Assembly: GCF_015904235.1 (NCBI RefSeq)
Contig: NZ_JADZLT010000053.1
Coordinates: 82,352-146,351 of the forward strand
Direction: 5' to 3'
Length of the DNA stretch: 64,000 nt
Origin: Methylobrevis albus
Lineage (GTDB): Bacteria > Pseudomonadota > Alphaproteobacteria > Rhizobiales > Pleomorphomonadaceae
The stretch's first letter is position 1, and every line of letters starts with the position of its first letter. Positions 26,260 through 35,740 of this stretch are shown here, one piece after another. The notes beneath the pieces were generated by a model. It saw nothing but the letters and a program-made list of their open reading frames with translations. It was not told the origin of the DNA and did no database searches. Position numbers and translations under genes: made by a program.

Positions 26260-28557
26260 TCAGTACCGCCGCTTCGCCGCGTCCACCGCGGCGAGGCCGC
26301 GCATGGCGTCGCGGTGGCCGGTGGCGGCGGCGGCCTCGAAGATGCGCCTGGCGTCGCCGTAGCGGCGCAGGCCCATGTAGGCGTAGCCGCGCAGCGTCAT
26401 CAGGTCGTTCTGCTCGGGCACGATGCGGCTGCGTTCGTCGAGGGCGAGGATCGTCTCGACATAGCGGCCGGCCTCGAAGGCCGAGGTGGCGCGCTGCGCC
26501 AGGAGCGCGGCGTTGAGTTCGCCGACGCGCTGCTGCGACTGCGGCGCCTGCGTCGCGGCGACGGCCGCCTGGTCGGCGAGGCCGAGCCGAAGGTAGGCGA
26601 GGCTCTGTCCATAGGCGGCGTCCCGCCGCGTCTCCTCCGACCCGCCGCGCAGGGCGGCCGCGAAGGCGGCGGCCGCTTCCATCGGCCGGTTCAGCTCCAT
26701 CAGGCACCAGCCGCGCGTCAGCGCCGCCGCGGGCGCGAGCGAATCCGGCGCGACGAAGCCCGTGCTGCAACCGCGCGGCGTTCTGCCGGCCGCCGGCCGC
26801 TCGGCCCGGCGGGCCGGTGCCGCGGCCTCCGCCGCCACCTGTCGCGGCGGACGCTGCTCTTCGCGCGGCGCCGGGCGCACGGCGGCGACGGCGGGGCGGG
26901 CCGTCTCGGCGACGCGCGGCTGCACGGCAACGGACGGCGAGGGCTCGGCGGCGACGGTCCCATCCGGCGGCGGCACCGCGCCGAGGCGGCGGGTCCGCTC
27001 GGTCTCCGGCTCGCCGAGCCGTGCGATCCGCTCGGAGCGCCCGGACCAGAGCCGCTGCACCTCGGCGACGCCGGCCTCATCGCCGAGCCGCGAGCGGACG
27101 ATGGCGAGGCCGTAGGCCGCGCGCTCCTCGTCCGGCTTCCAGTAGAGCGTGGTCAGGAACCACTCGGCCGCCGTCTCGGTCTGGCCGATCGCTTCGGCAT
27201 ACCAGCCGAGCTGCTGGCCGGCGGTCGGGTCGCGCGTCTCGGCGATCTCGCCGACGATGCGCGCCAGCACCGAAGGCTCGATCGCCACCGGCGGCTCCAC
27301 CGCGAGCAGGTTGATCATGGCGGCGTGGTAGACGGCGCGGATCTCGTCGGAGGTCTCGCGCCAGTCGTAGACGACGGCTTCCGCCTCGCCCGGCCGATCG
27401 AGTTCGACGAGGGCGAGCGCCAACCCCTGGGAGGCTTCCGCGCTGTTCTCGCGGTCACGCGACAGGCGGAACCAGCGCTCCGCCTCGCGCGCGTTGCCGC
27501 GCAGCAGCCGATACCAGCCGAGCAGCAGCGGATCGGAGGCGGTGTCGCCGGTGCGGGCGAGGTCCTCGACCTTGGCGACGTCGTCGGGCGCGATCACCGC
27601 GTCGGCCTGTTCGCTGCCGGTGGCGACGCTCTGGCGGGCGAGATCGTCGCGCACGGCGGCGAACTCCGGCTCGCCGTCGGGGCTGGTGCGCTCGCGCGCC
27701 AGCAACTCGTCGAGATCGGCGCGCGGCAGCAGCGGCAGCGCCTTCTGCAGCGTCGCGAGGCGCTCCGACGGGTTCTGGCAGGTATCGAGCACGTAGAGAT
27801 AGGTGTCCTTCGCCCGCAGCATGCGCTCCGTGCCGGCGAAAGCCTCGGCGAGGCGCCACAGCACGTCGACCTCGGCGCAGGTCAGCAGGCTCGGATGTTC
27901 CGCGGCCAGCCGGACGACCGTATCGAACTGCTTGAGGTTGGAGGCATTGACGAGGCGCACGCGCGCCTCGGCGACGGCGAGGCGATCGAGCAGGTCGGGC
28001 GGCGGCGTCCAGGCGGGCTCGCTGGTCTGGCGTTCCGCGATGGCGCTGCGCAGCTCGGCGTAGCGGCTCTGGGCGTAGAGCTGCCACATCGCGTCGAGCA
28101 GCGGATCGGTCTCGGCCGGCACCGAGAGGAAATCATCCGGCGGCACCCAGTCGGGATAGAGCGCGCGCAACCGCGCGACTTCGGCCTCCAGCCGGCGAGT
28201 GTCGCCCTGGCGGGCGAAGAAGCGCAACGCAGTCTCGTCGACCTGCCGCGCCGGCGCGGCGCCGCCGTTGGCCGCGGCCGGCGGGGCCGCTGGCGCCACC
28301 GGGGCCGGCGCGGGCGCGGGCGCGGCCTGCGCCATCCGGATCGGCGCATTGATGTCGATGTGCCCGATGCCGGTCTCGCCGGCCGCCGGCCGGAAGTTGG
28401 TCCGCACCACCGGCGCCGCGCCCTGCGACCACGACAGCGGCCGCATCACGTCGTGCTCGGCCGCCGGCGCTGCCGTGCCGAGATGGGCGCCGGTGAGCGC
28501 CACATAGGCTCCGGCGCCGGTGCCGAGTGCGGCGAGGGCGAGCAGGACGGATTTCAT
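26260..28557 (-). CDS. TPR-repeat protein of the cellulose operon (BcsK-like)
   Basis: Last gene of the bcs operon. The 765 residues start with a single hydrophobic N-terminal segment (MKSVLLALAALGTGAGAYVAL, signal or anchor), then an Ala/Pro-rich linker, then tetratricopeptide-like helical repeats to the end (e.g. LLLGWYRLLRGNAREAERWF; AYGQSLAYLRLGLADQAAVA). A Pro/Ala-rich spacer interrupts the repeats near 560-625. Unlike BcsC there is no C-terminal outer-membrane beta-barrel, which matches the TPR protein called BcsK in BcsN-type operons. ATG 28557 overlaps the bcsZ stop (ATGA), so translation is probably coupled. A scaffold role in export is inferred; homology to BcsK was not tested. Confidence 0.75.
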   Translation of the reverse strand: MKSVLLALAALGTGAGAYVALTGAHLGTAAPAAEHDVMRPLSWSQGAAPVVRTNFRPAAGETGIGHIDINAPIRMAQAAPAPAPAPVAPAAPPAAANGGAAPARQVDETALRFFARQGDTRRLEAEVARLRALYPDWVPPDDFLSVPAETDPLLDAMWQLYAQSRYAELRSAIAERQTSEPAWTPPPDLLDRLAVAEARVRLVNASNLKQFDTVVRLAAEHPSLLTCAEVDVLWRLAEAFAGTERMLRAKDTYLYVLDTCQNPSERLATLQKALPLLPRADLDELLARERTSPDGEPEFAAVRDDLARQSVATGSEQADAVIAPDDVAKVEDLARTGDTASDPLLLGWYRLLRGNAREAERWFRLSRDRENSAEASQGLALALVELDRPGEAEAVVYDWRETSDEIRAVYHAAMINLLAVEPPVAIEPSVLARIVGEIAETRDPTAGQQLGWYAEAIGQTETAAEWFLTTLYWKPDEERAAYGLAIVRSRLGDEAGVAEVQRLWSGRSERIARLGEPETERTRRLGAVPPPDGTVAAEPSPSVAVQPRVAETARPAVAAVRPAPREEQRPPRQVAAEAAAPARRAERPAAGRTPRGCSTGFVAPDSLAPAAALTRGWCLMELNRPMEAAAAFAAALRGGSEETRRDAAYGQSLAYLRLGLADQAAVAATQAPQSQQRVGELNAALLAQRATSAFEAGRYVETILALDERSRIVPEQNDLMTLRGYAYMGLRRYGDARRIFEAAAATGHRDAMRGLAAVDAAKRRY

Positions 28558-29606
28558 CGGCAGTCCGGACGGTGGTCGGCGAGATAGGCGAGCGCGAGCA
28601 GATGCAGGGTCGACGGGTAGTAGGCCGTCGGCTGGAACTCCGCGAGGTCCGCCGGCAGCCGTGTTCCGTCGAGCACACAATCGACGAGGGCCGGGATGAT
28701 TCGATAGCCCGGATCGGCGAGCTTCGCGGTCGCCCGGCCCGAGGCGATGTCGACGACGGCGACGGAGCCGTCGGCCTCGCGCATGCCGTGGCGGAACGGC
28801 TCGAGCAACGCGCGGTCCGTGATGCCGGCGCGGACGAGATAGAGCGGAATGCGGAAGGCGTTGTAGCCGAATTCGGCCGGGAACCCCTGCCCCGGCCGCG
28901 GCCGGCCCTTCAGCGAGGCCCAGTCCGGCGGCAGGTGGCGCGGCCCCATCGAGGTCTCGGCCACGAGCGCGAGGCCGGCCCGCGCGAGGCCGTCCCAGTC
29001 GGCGCCGGGGGCGAGTTCGCCCAGCACCGGCAGCGCCTCGAACACCCAGTAGGAGACGTTCACCACCGGCGCGTCGGGGCGGTTCTGCTCCCAGAAGCCG
29101 GCGGCGCCGGGCTTCATCAGCGTGCGCCCCTCGTAGCGGCGCAGCATGGTCGCGCCCACCGTCGTCGCGATGCCGGCGGCGGCGGTGTCAAGGTCGGGGC
29201 GTTCGAAGGCGCCCGCGCCGAGCGAAAGGCCATAGGCGATCAGGATGTCGCCGTCGGTGGCGTTGTTGACGTCGGTGACCGGCGGCCGCGACCGCGGGTC
29301 GTAGCGCCAGACCGCGAGGCCGTCGTCGCGCAGCAGCAGGTTGGTCTGCGTGAACGACCAGATCCGGTCGAACCCGGCCTCGTCGCCCGCCATCGCGGCG
29401 AGGATCAGCCCGTAGCCCTGCCCTTCGCTGTGACTGATGCCGCCGTTGCCGTCGTCGATGACGCGGCCGTCCGGCTCGACGAAGCGGCTCGAATAGGCCG
29501 CCCAGTCCGCCGCGGCCACGGTATCGGCATGGCCGGCCGGCACGATCGACATGAGGCCTCCGAGCGCGAGGGCCAGCACGCGGGCCGCGGCGGCGGGGCG
29601 GCTCAT
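28554..29606 (-). CDS. bcsZ: endo-beta-1,4-glucanase of the cellulose operon (GH8)
   Basis: Periplasmic cellulase needed for normal cellulose production in many bcs systems. The 350 residues carry a signal peptide (about 1-27, AGHADTV boundary) and a GH8 domain. The proton donor is E61 in HSEGQGYGL, and the catalytic-base candidate is D118 in NNATDGDILIAYGL. Further GH8 segments are VNVSYWVFEALPVL and FGYNAFRIPLYL. It overlaps bcsB by ATGA at its start and the TPR gene by ATGA at its end. The length is close to BcsZ/CelC of other bacteria. Confidence 0.93.
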   Translation of the reverse strand: MSRPAAAARVLALALGGLMSIVPAGHADTVAAADWAAYSSRFVEPDGRVIDDGNGGISHSEGQGYGLILAAMAGDEAGFDRIWSFTQTNLLLRDDGLAVWRYDPRSRPPVTDVNNATDGDILIAYGLSLGAGAFERPDLDTAAAGIATTVGATMLRRYEGRTLMKPGAAGFWEQNRPDAPVVNVSYWVFEALPVLGELAPGADWDGLARAGLALVAETSMGPRHLPPDWASLKGRPRPGQGFPAEFGYNAFRIPLYLVRAGITDRALLEPFRHGMREADGSVAVVDIASGRATAKLADPGYRIIPALVDCVLDGTRLPADLAEFQPTAYYPSTLHLLALAYLADHRPDCR

Positions 29607-32071
29607 GGCGACTTCCTTCCGAGCGTGTTGAGCAGGACGATCGTGGAGAGCCCGAGCAGCACCGACGACAGCAGCAGCAACGCGGAGAAGGCGAGGATGT
29701 TGTCCGACAGCCAGTTGGCGGCCACGAGGCGCAGGTTGCCGATCGAGAGCGGCTGCGTCTCGAGGAAGCGGAAGGCGCCTATCTCGCGGCTTTCGAGGGT
29801 GCCCGTCGCGGCCTGATAGGTGCTGATGCTGCCGTCGATCTGGCGCCAGCGCTCCGCCGTGGTGACCGCGCGGACGCCCTCGTCGAGCTGCGCCTCGGAC
29901 GGCGCGGCGATCACCGTCCACGCGCCGACGCCGCCCGGCGCCGCATTCTGGGCGATGATCAGCGACGCACCCGCCGGGGGCGTGAACTCGGTCTGCACGC
30001 CGGGCATCAGGCGGAGCGTGCCGAGCGAGATGTCGAAGTTGCGCACGAGCCAGTCCTCGAACGACGACACCTGCCCGCGCCAGCCGCCTTCGGCAAGCCG
30101 GTCGCGCCAGCGCTCGAAGCTCTCGCGCGTGTCGGTGCCGCCCTGGTCCAGCGTCGGCAGCCGCTGCGGCGTCGACGACCAGTCGCTGCGCAGCGTTTCG
30201 GGCAGGCCGACGGCGGTGAGGACGCCCGGCGGCATCTGGCTGATCGGGCCGATGAACAGCGCCGGCCCGTTGCCGATCCCCGCCGGCGACATCACCGGGT
30301 TGATCGCGATCGGCCGCCCCGCGGCCACCGAGAGCCGCGCAAACAACGTCGCCGCCGCCGACAGCGTCTCCGGCTGGCCGCCGCCGATCAGCGTCGGCAG
30401 CGCCTGCGCGTCGGCGTCGTAGGGAAAGCCCATGCCGGCGAACGCGGCGAGGTTCGGCTCCTGGCCGATGCGGGCATAGCGCGGCACGTCGAGCTGGCTG
30501 CTGTCGAACAGCACGAAGCGACTGTCGCCGAGCGCGGTCGCACCCGGCAGGCAGGCCGCGTCGGCGGCCGTCATCAGCACCGCCTCGAGGGTGATCACGT
30601 TGGCGCCGGGCTTCATGTGCTGCATCGTCACCGAGATCGGCAGATGCCGCAGGATCGCCCCGCCCTCGGAGGTGATCGGCACCGTCGCGGCGATGTTGTC
30701 GTTGACGTAGACGTCGATGTGGCTGCCGGGCAGCACCTCCGAGGAATAGGCGGCGTCGAGCAGCAGCGACACCTCGCCATAAGCGGTGGCGTAGAAGTCG
30801 GCCGGCAGGCCGAAGGCGAAGTCGGTCCGGAAGCGCCGTCCGGAGAATTCGTGCGTCCGAACCCCGAGCTGGGCCAGCGTCAGCGAGGTCGCGGCGGCGA
30901 TCACCGGCGGCTCCGGCATGCGTGCGGACTGCATCGAAAGTGCAGCACGATCCGCGCCCGGTGTCCGGTCGACTGTGCCGACGATCCCCTCGACGGCGAT
31001 CTCCACCGCGTCCCAGGTCGGGCCCGTGACGATGAGCGTCGAGGCGCCGAGACGTGGATCGTCGATGAAACCGGTCAGCGGACGCGACGTCGCCCCGTCC
31101 GGTAGCGCCGCCAGCACCGCGCCGAGTTCCGGCGCCGTGCCGAGCGCGACCGACAGCCGCCCCGGCCCTTCGACCGGCGCGTCGGGTGCCCCGGTGCGCA
31201 CCCGCACCTCCTGGTTCGGCATGCCGGCGATCAGCGCGAGGCCCTCGGCGAGCCGGATCATCGGCGCGGTGATCGTCGGCTGGCCGAGCGAGGGCACCAC
31301 GATCTCGATGCTGGTGACGCCGGCGGTGTTGACGCCGAGCGCCGCGATGTCGCCGATCCGGTGCAACCGGCCGGCATCCGGGCCTTCGAAGGCGATGAAC
31401 GTCGCCGACTGGTCGATCGCGGTCCAGAGTTCATAGGTCGACTGGATCGAGCAGTCGGTGCGATGGCGCTGCTCGGCGCGGAAGCGGACGAGATTGGTGC
31501 CTGCGCGCAGCAGGCCCGGGCGCAGGTCAGCGGTCACGATGCCGGTCCGGTCGGAGATCCCGACCGGCGTGTCGATCACCAGTTCGCCGTTGATGAACAC
31601 CTCGAGCCGCGAGATCTCGGGCGCGACGACGACGGCATTGCGGAAGCCGACGCTGAGCCGCGCGGTCGACGCGGCTTGCTCCTGCGTCAACGTCACCGCC
31701 CACGCCCGCTCGTCGGTCTCGCCCGCCAGCGACATCGTCTCGAACGGCACCAGCGGGCGCCGTGTCATCCGCGGCGCGGCCGGCGCGGCGGGCACGGCCG
31801 GTTCCGCTGCTTCCGCGGCCGGCGTCGGGGCGTCTGGCGATGGGGCGGTCGGCGTGGGCGCGACCGGCGTCGAGGCGCCGGGCGCAGGGGCGGCGGGCGC
31901 CGCCGGCGTTGCCGCTGGGGCCGGCGGCCGCGCCGGCCGGTTCGGGATCTCCAGACGTTCGCGCTCGGGCGACATGTCGAACGGCGTCGTCTGCGCGAAA
32001 AGCGGCACGCTCCCCGGCACGCTGAGCGCGCCGAGGAGCGTCAATCCGACGAGGGCCGGCCAGCGCCTCAT
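29603..32071 (-). CDS. bcsB: cellulose synthase regulatory/periplasmic subunit BcsB
   Basis: Periplasmic partner of BcsA that guides the glucan and is needed for catalysis. The 822 residues have a signal peptide (about 1-27), an Ala/Pro-rich low-complexity stretch (about 45-100) not usual in short BcsB proteins, repeated carbohydrate-binding and flavodoxin-like domains (SVGFRNAVVV, FINGELV, AEQRHRTDCS, YATAYGEVSLLLDAAYSS, HIDVYVNDN) and a C-terminal membrane anchor (NILAFSALLLLSSVLLGLSTIVLLN). ATG 32071 overlaps the bcsA stop (ATGA) and the stop overlaps the bcsZ start. The open frame continues upstream to 33364 in the shadow of bcsA and is not part of the gene. Confidence 0.94.
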   Translation of the reverse strand: MRRWPALVGLTLLGALSVPGSVPLFAQTTPFDMSPERERLEIPNRPARPPAPAATPAAPAAPAPGASTPVAPTPTAPSPDAPTPAAEAAEPAVPAAPAAPRMTRRPLVPFETMSLAGETDERAWAVTLTQEQAASTARLSVGFRNAVVVAPEISRLEVFINGELVIDTPVGISDRTGIVTADLRPGLLRAGTNLVRFRAEQRHRTDCSIQSTYELWTAIDQSATFIAFEGPDAGRLHRIGDIAALGVNTAGVTSIEIVVPSLGQPTITAPMIRLAEGLALIAGMPNQEVRVRTGAPDAPVEGPGRLSVALGTAPELGAVLAALPDGATSRPLTGFIDDPRLGASTLIVTGPTWDAVEIAVEGIVGTVDRTPGADRAALSMQSARMPEPPVIAAATSLTLAQLGVRTHEFSGRRFRTDFAFGLPADFYATAYGEVSLLLDAAYSSEVLPGSHIDVYVNDNIAATVPITSEGGAILRHLPISVTMQHMKPGANVITLEAVLMTAADAACLPGATALGDSRFVLFDSSQLDVPRYARIGQEPNLAAFAGMGFPYDADAQALPTLIGGGQPETLSAAATLFARLSVAAGRPIAINPVMSPAGIGNGPALFIGPISQMPPGVLTAVGLPETLRSDWSSTPQRLPTLDQGGTDTRESFERWRDRLAEGGWRGQVSSFEDWLVRNFDISLGTLRLMPGVQTEFTPPAGASLIIAQNAAPGGVGAWTVIAAPSEAQLDEGVRAVTTAERWRQIDGSISTYQAATGTLESREIGAFRFLETQPLSIGNLRLVAANWLSDNILAFSALLLLSSVLLGLSTIVLLNTLGRKSP

Positions 32072-34260
32072 CGCGGCACCCCGACGACCGGGGCCGGCGC
32101 CGGCACCGGGTTCTGGCCGCGCCGCTTGAAGAGATAGACGAGGCCGCGGCCGGTCTGGTAGGCGGCGAGCCAGAGGAACCACAGCGTGCCGCGCACCAGC
32201 CCCGGGTTGACGCGCCGCGACAGCTGGAACGCCGTCCACTGGGCGGAGTTGGCGAAGATCAGGTCCGAGACCAGGCGGTGATGATCGGGGCCCTTCGGGT
32301 CGTACTGGCAGCCGATCGCCATCCCCTGCTGGCTCGCCTGCAGGTTCCGCACCGTCACCGGGAGCTCGTTGGTCGGGATCTCCGAATGCGGCCGGAAGCG
32401 GATGCGCGTCTCGTGCAGCACCCGCACGTCCTCGGCGATGCGGCCGTGCACGATTACGCGCGCGCCGTTGACCGAGACGTCCTCGATCGTCGCCGGCAGC
32501 CACTCGCCGCCCGAGAGGAACTCGCAGCGCCGGCGCACCTGCACGCGTCGGCTGCTCTGCGGCTCGCCGCGCTCGGAGACGACTCCGAGGGCGCAGCCGG
32601 CGAGCAGCAGGTTGAGCAGGTTCCACGCGCCGACGACGAGGGTGACGTCGGCCTTGTACGGCTCGGTGATCACCCGGTAGATCGTCATCAGCACGCCGGC
32701 GCAGAGGATCGCGAAGATCACGAAGAACGGCGTGCCGATCTCCGACAGCCGGCTGCGATCGATCGATTCGTCCTTCGCCGTCACCTTGAAGGTCGGCTTG
32801 CGCGGGTTGAGGATCACCGAGACGACCGCCGGCAGCAGATGCACCGTCTGGACGTACTCGTAGAGCTCCGAAATCCACGGCCAGCGGAACGCCCCGTAGA
32901 GATAGTTCTGCATCATCAGGTTCACGACCATGTACGTCAGCGTATAGGCCATGAACTCGCCGCCGGAAGCGGTGAAGATCTCGAGGTCGAAGAACAGGTA
33001 GAACAGCGGCGAGACGAGGAAGATCGTGCGCGCGAACGGAAACAGCCAGAACAGCGTCGACGACATGTAGCAAAGCCGCTGCGCCGGCGAGAGACCGCGC
33101 TTGAACGGCGGGAATCGGAACCGCAGGATCTGCATCATGCCCTGCGCCCAGCGGCTGCGCTGGCCGATGAAGCTCGCGAACGTCGCCGGCTGCAGGCCCG
33201 CGATCAGCGGGCGGTCGACGTAGACGCTGTGCCAGCCGCGCGAGTGCAGCTCGATCGCCGTCTCGCAGTCCTCGGTGATGCTGACGCCGCTGAAGCCGTT
33301 GGTCTCCTCCAGCGCCTTGCGGCGCAGCACCGCGGCCGAGCCGCAGAAGAACGAGGCGTTCCACTTGTCGAGGCCGCGCTGGATGATGCCGTAGAACATC
33401 TCGTTCTCGGACGGCATCTTCTCAAAGGTGCGCAGGTTGCGCTCGAGCGGGTCGGGGTTGAGGAAGAAGTGCGGCGTCTGCACCAGGAAGATGCGCGGAT
33501 CCTCGCGGAAGTAGCCGACGGTCTCCTTCAGGAAGTCGCGCGCCGGCGCGTGGTCGGCATCGAACACGACGACGAGTTCGCCGGTCGAGTGCTCGAGCCC
33601 GTTGTTGAGGTTGCCCGCCTTGGCGTGCAGGTTGCGGTCGCGCGTGAGGTAGCGGACGCCGAGATCGGCGCAGAGTCGCTGCAGGTCGGCGTGGCGCCGC
33701 TCGGCGGCCAGCGCCTCCTCGACCCGGTCGGAGCCGCGCTTCTGCCAGGTGCCGCCGTCGTCGAGCAGCCAGACGGTGACCTTCTCCGCCGGATAGTCCA
33801 TGCCCTTGGCCGCCGCCATGGTGTTGGCGAGCAGCGGCAGGTCTTCGTTGTAGGTCGGGATGAAGACGTCGACGGTGGGCAGGTCGGTCTCGACCAGCTT
33901 CACTGCCGGACGCGGCTTCAGCGGGTTGGCGACGACGAACAGGCTCAGCGCCAGCATGAAGACGCTGTAGATTTCGGCGAGATAGAGCAGGAACCCGACG
34001 ATGAAGTCCTCGGGCTGGTTGATCGGCGGCAGCGTCGAGGTGGTGCGCCAGTAGACGTAGCGCAGCACGATCGCCGTGCCGAGCGCGAGCGCGATCAGCC
34101 GCCAGACGCCGTCGGGACGGACCATCTTCAGCAGCATCATCGAGAACAGCACGGCGGCGCCCGCGATGAGCTGGGCCTGCAGGTTGATCGGCAGCGTGAC
34201 GACGGCCATCACGGCCACCGACATTACCAGCCAGATCCCTATGACGATCAGCTTGCGCAT
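32068..34260 (-). CDS. bcsA: cellulose synthase catalytic subunit (UDP-forming), with PilZ domain
   Basis: Polymerises UDP-glucose into beta-1,4-glucan and threads it through its own membrane channel. The 730 residues have N-terminal helices, a GT2 domain with the full D,D,D,QxxRW set (DDG 167-169, DAD 234-236, TED 329-331, QRSRW 367-371), channel helices, and a PilZ domain. PilZ carries the c-di-GMP motif RxxxR (R572-R576) and DxSxxG (D594, S596, G599), so activation by c-di-GMP is expected. The segment FFCGSAAVLRR precedes the TED motif as in active synthases. It is preceded by bcsN (76-base gap) and overlaps bcsB by ATGA. Confidence 0.97.
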   Translation of the reverse strand: MRKLIVIGIWLVMSVAVMAVVTLPINLQAQLIAGAAVLFSMMLLKMVRPDGVWRLIALALGTAIVLRYVYWRTTSTLPPINQPEDFIVGFLLYLAEIYSVFMLALSLFVVANPLKPRPAVKLVETDLPTVDVFIPTYNEDLPLLANTMAAAKGMDYPAEKVTVWLLDDGGTWQKRGSDRVEEALAAERRHADLQRLCADLGVRYLTRDRNLHAKAGNLNNGLEHSTGELVVVFDADHAPARDFLKETVGYFREDPRIFLVQTPHFFLNPDPLERNLRTFEKMPSENEMFYGIIQRGLDKWNASFFCGSAAVLRRKALEETNGFSGVSITEDCETAIELHSRGWHSVYVDRPLIAGLQPATFASFIGQRSRWAQGMMQILRFRFPPFKRGLSPAQRLCYMSSTLFWLFPFARTIFLVSPLFYLFFDLEIFTASGGEFMAYTLTYMVVNLMMQNYLYGAFRWPWISELYEYVQTVHLLPAVVSVILNPRKPTFKVTAKDESIDRSRLSEIGTPFFVIFAILCAGVLMTIYRVITEPYKADVTLVVGAWNLLNLLLAGCALGVVSERGEPQSSRRVQVRRRCEFLSGGEWLPATIEDVSVNGARVIVHGRIAEDVRVLHETRIRFRPHSEIPTNELPVTVRNLQASQQGMAIGCQYDPKGPDHHRLVSDLIFANSAQWTAFQLSRRVNPGLVRGTLWFLWLAAYQTGRGLVYLFKRRGQNPVPAPAPVVGVPR

Positions 34261-34336
34261 CGACCCCTCAGTTCGTCGCCGTAAGCCGGCACTCTAGTCC
34301 GCGGAACGCTTAAGCTTCCTGAAGACCCGCGCATTC

Positions 34337-35626
34337 TCAGTTCGCCGCCGCGGGGCACGCGCCGGTGGCAGAGCGCGCCGCGCCGTCCGGGCAGCCCGGA
34401 AGCCCGAGCGGCGTCGGCAGCACCGACGACGGCGACGGCACGCGCGGGAACACGGCGACGGCCGGCGCGCCGGGCGCGGCCGAAGACGACGCTGGTGCCG
34501 AGGGCGCCAAAGGCGTGAGCGGCGGCGGCGTCACCACCCGCGGCGCGGCCGGAGCGGCGGCGGGACGCGCGGACGGGCCAGCCGGCACCAGGGTTCGCTG
34601 GAGCGCCGGAGCGCGTGCGGCGGGCTCCGCCGCGTCGGTCGCCGCCTGCGGCAGGGGCGCCGCGACCGCGCCGGCGGCATCCGGCGACGGCACCGGCGCA
34701 TAGATCGACGGGTCGACCGGCGCGGTCGCCAGCGGCCGGGTGCCGGGCGCGGCATCGGGGGATGGGATCGTCTGGACGACCGGCATGACAACCGGTGCGG
34801 CCGGCGCTGCGCTCCGACGCACCGCGGCGCGCGGGGCGCTGTCGGCGGGCGGCGCGGCGGCGACGCCGGTCAGCACCGGCGTGAAGCCCGCCTGCCCGCC
34901 CGGATAGATCGGCGCGCCGGGCCGGCCCAGGGTTTCGGGCGGCGGCAGAGGATCGCCATAGGGGTTCCAGCTGCCGCTCTTGAAGAAGGCGTTGATCGAC
35001 AGCCCATACATCACCGACAGCAGCGTCTCCTCGCTCACCCCGGCCTCGCAGAGCCGCAGGCGCAGCTGGATCGTCCCCTGCTTGCTGAACAGCGTGGAGG
35101 ACATGTCGGGCGCGCGGATGCGCTGCCAGGCGTAGAGGCAGAGATCGCCGGCGGACGACACGCCGACGGCGTAGCCGAACGGGCCGTAGCGGTTCTGCAC
35201 GTAATAGGGCGAGGTCTTCATCGGCACGCCGGGCAGCAGCTCGCGGAACTCGGCTGCGAAATCCGACTGTCCGAGCGGTCGGTTGGCGAGCCGGGTGTCG
35301 CCGGCGGCCATGCCGTCCACCGGCCCGAAGAACTGGACGCGAATGAGGTTCTGGCCGGCGGCGCGCGCCGTCGTCGACAGCGAGATGTCCTGCTGCACCG
35401 CGTTGGCGAAGGTGCGCTCGACGATGCCGAGCACCGCGGGCCCGCCCGGCGGCGGCAGCACGAGGGCGTTCTCGGGTCCGACGATGCGGCTGACGGAGGA
35501 GGTTTCCAGTCGTCCCGACTGTGCGCAGCCGGCGATGGTGAGGCAGATCAGAGCGAGGGAGAGCCAGGCGCCCGAAGCACCCGTCCTGCCGTGAACCCGC
35601 CGATCGCGACGCATGACGCGAGGCAT
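34337..35626 (-). CDS. bcsN: cellulose biosynthesis protein BcsN (lipoprotein)
   Basis: First gene of the bcs operon and marker of the Hyphomicrobiales type. The 429 residues include a lipoprotein signal (LICLTIAGC, lipidated cysteine about residue 34), a conserved N-terminal half (VSRIVGPENALVLPPPGGPAVLG, RVQFFGP, NRYGPFGYAVG, CLYAWQRI, IQLRLRLCE, LLSVMYGL) and a Pro/Ala-rich C-terminal half of low complexity. Function in cellulose export or anchoring is not defined. The ATG at 35626 has GAGAGG 7 bases upstream. A CtrA-like box lies about 100 bases upstream. Confidence 0.88.
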   Translation of the reverse strand: MPRVMRRDRRVHGRTGASGAWLSLALICLTIAGCAQSGRLETSSVSRIVGPENALVLPPPGGPAVLGIVERTFANAVQQDISLSTTARAAGQNLIRVQFFGPVDGMAAGDTRLANRPLGQSDFAAEFRELLPGVPMKTSPYYVQNRYGPFGYAVGVSSAGDLCLYAWQRIRAPDMSSTLFSKQGTIQLRLRLCEAGVSEETLLSVMYGLSINAFFKSGSWNPYGDPLPPPETLGRPGAPIYPGGQAGFTPVLTGVAAAPPADSAPRAAVRRSAAPAAPVVMPVVQTIPSPDAAPGTRPLATAPVDPSIYAPVPSPDAAGAVAAPLPQAATDAAEPAARAPALQRTLVPAGPSARPAAAPAAPRVVTPPPLTPLAPSAPASSSAAPGAPAVAVFPRVPSPSSVLPTPLGLPGCPDGAARSATGACPAAAN

Positions 35627-35725
35627 GTCTGTGCCTCTCTTTGCATTTCGTGCTCGATCCGCGGCGGAGTTTAGGTCCGTCGATCCGTCTTGCGGGACCT
35701 CATGGTCGTGATAGGTCCGATATGG

Positions 35726-35740
35726 TTAACAAATCCTTAC
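35726..35740. promoter_or_regulatory. CtrA-like box upstream of bcsN
   Basis: TTAA-N7-TTAC (35726-35729, 35737-35740), one base from TTAA-N7-TTAA, about 100 bases before bcsN and overlapping the DUF192 stop codon. TTAA is rare in this sequence, so the spacing is noteworthy, but no matching -10 could be fixed downstream. Confidence 0.35.

Noticed and set aside
32072..33364. Upstream extension of the bcsB frame
   Set aside because: The extension lies inside bcsA in another frame and has no protein-like features; the real start at 32071 overlaps the bcsA stop and gives a signal peptide.
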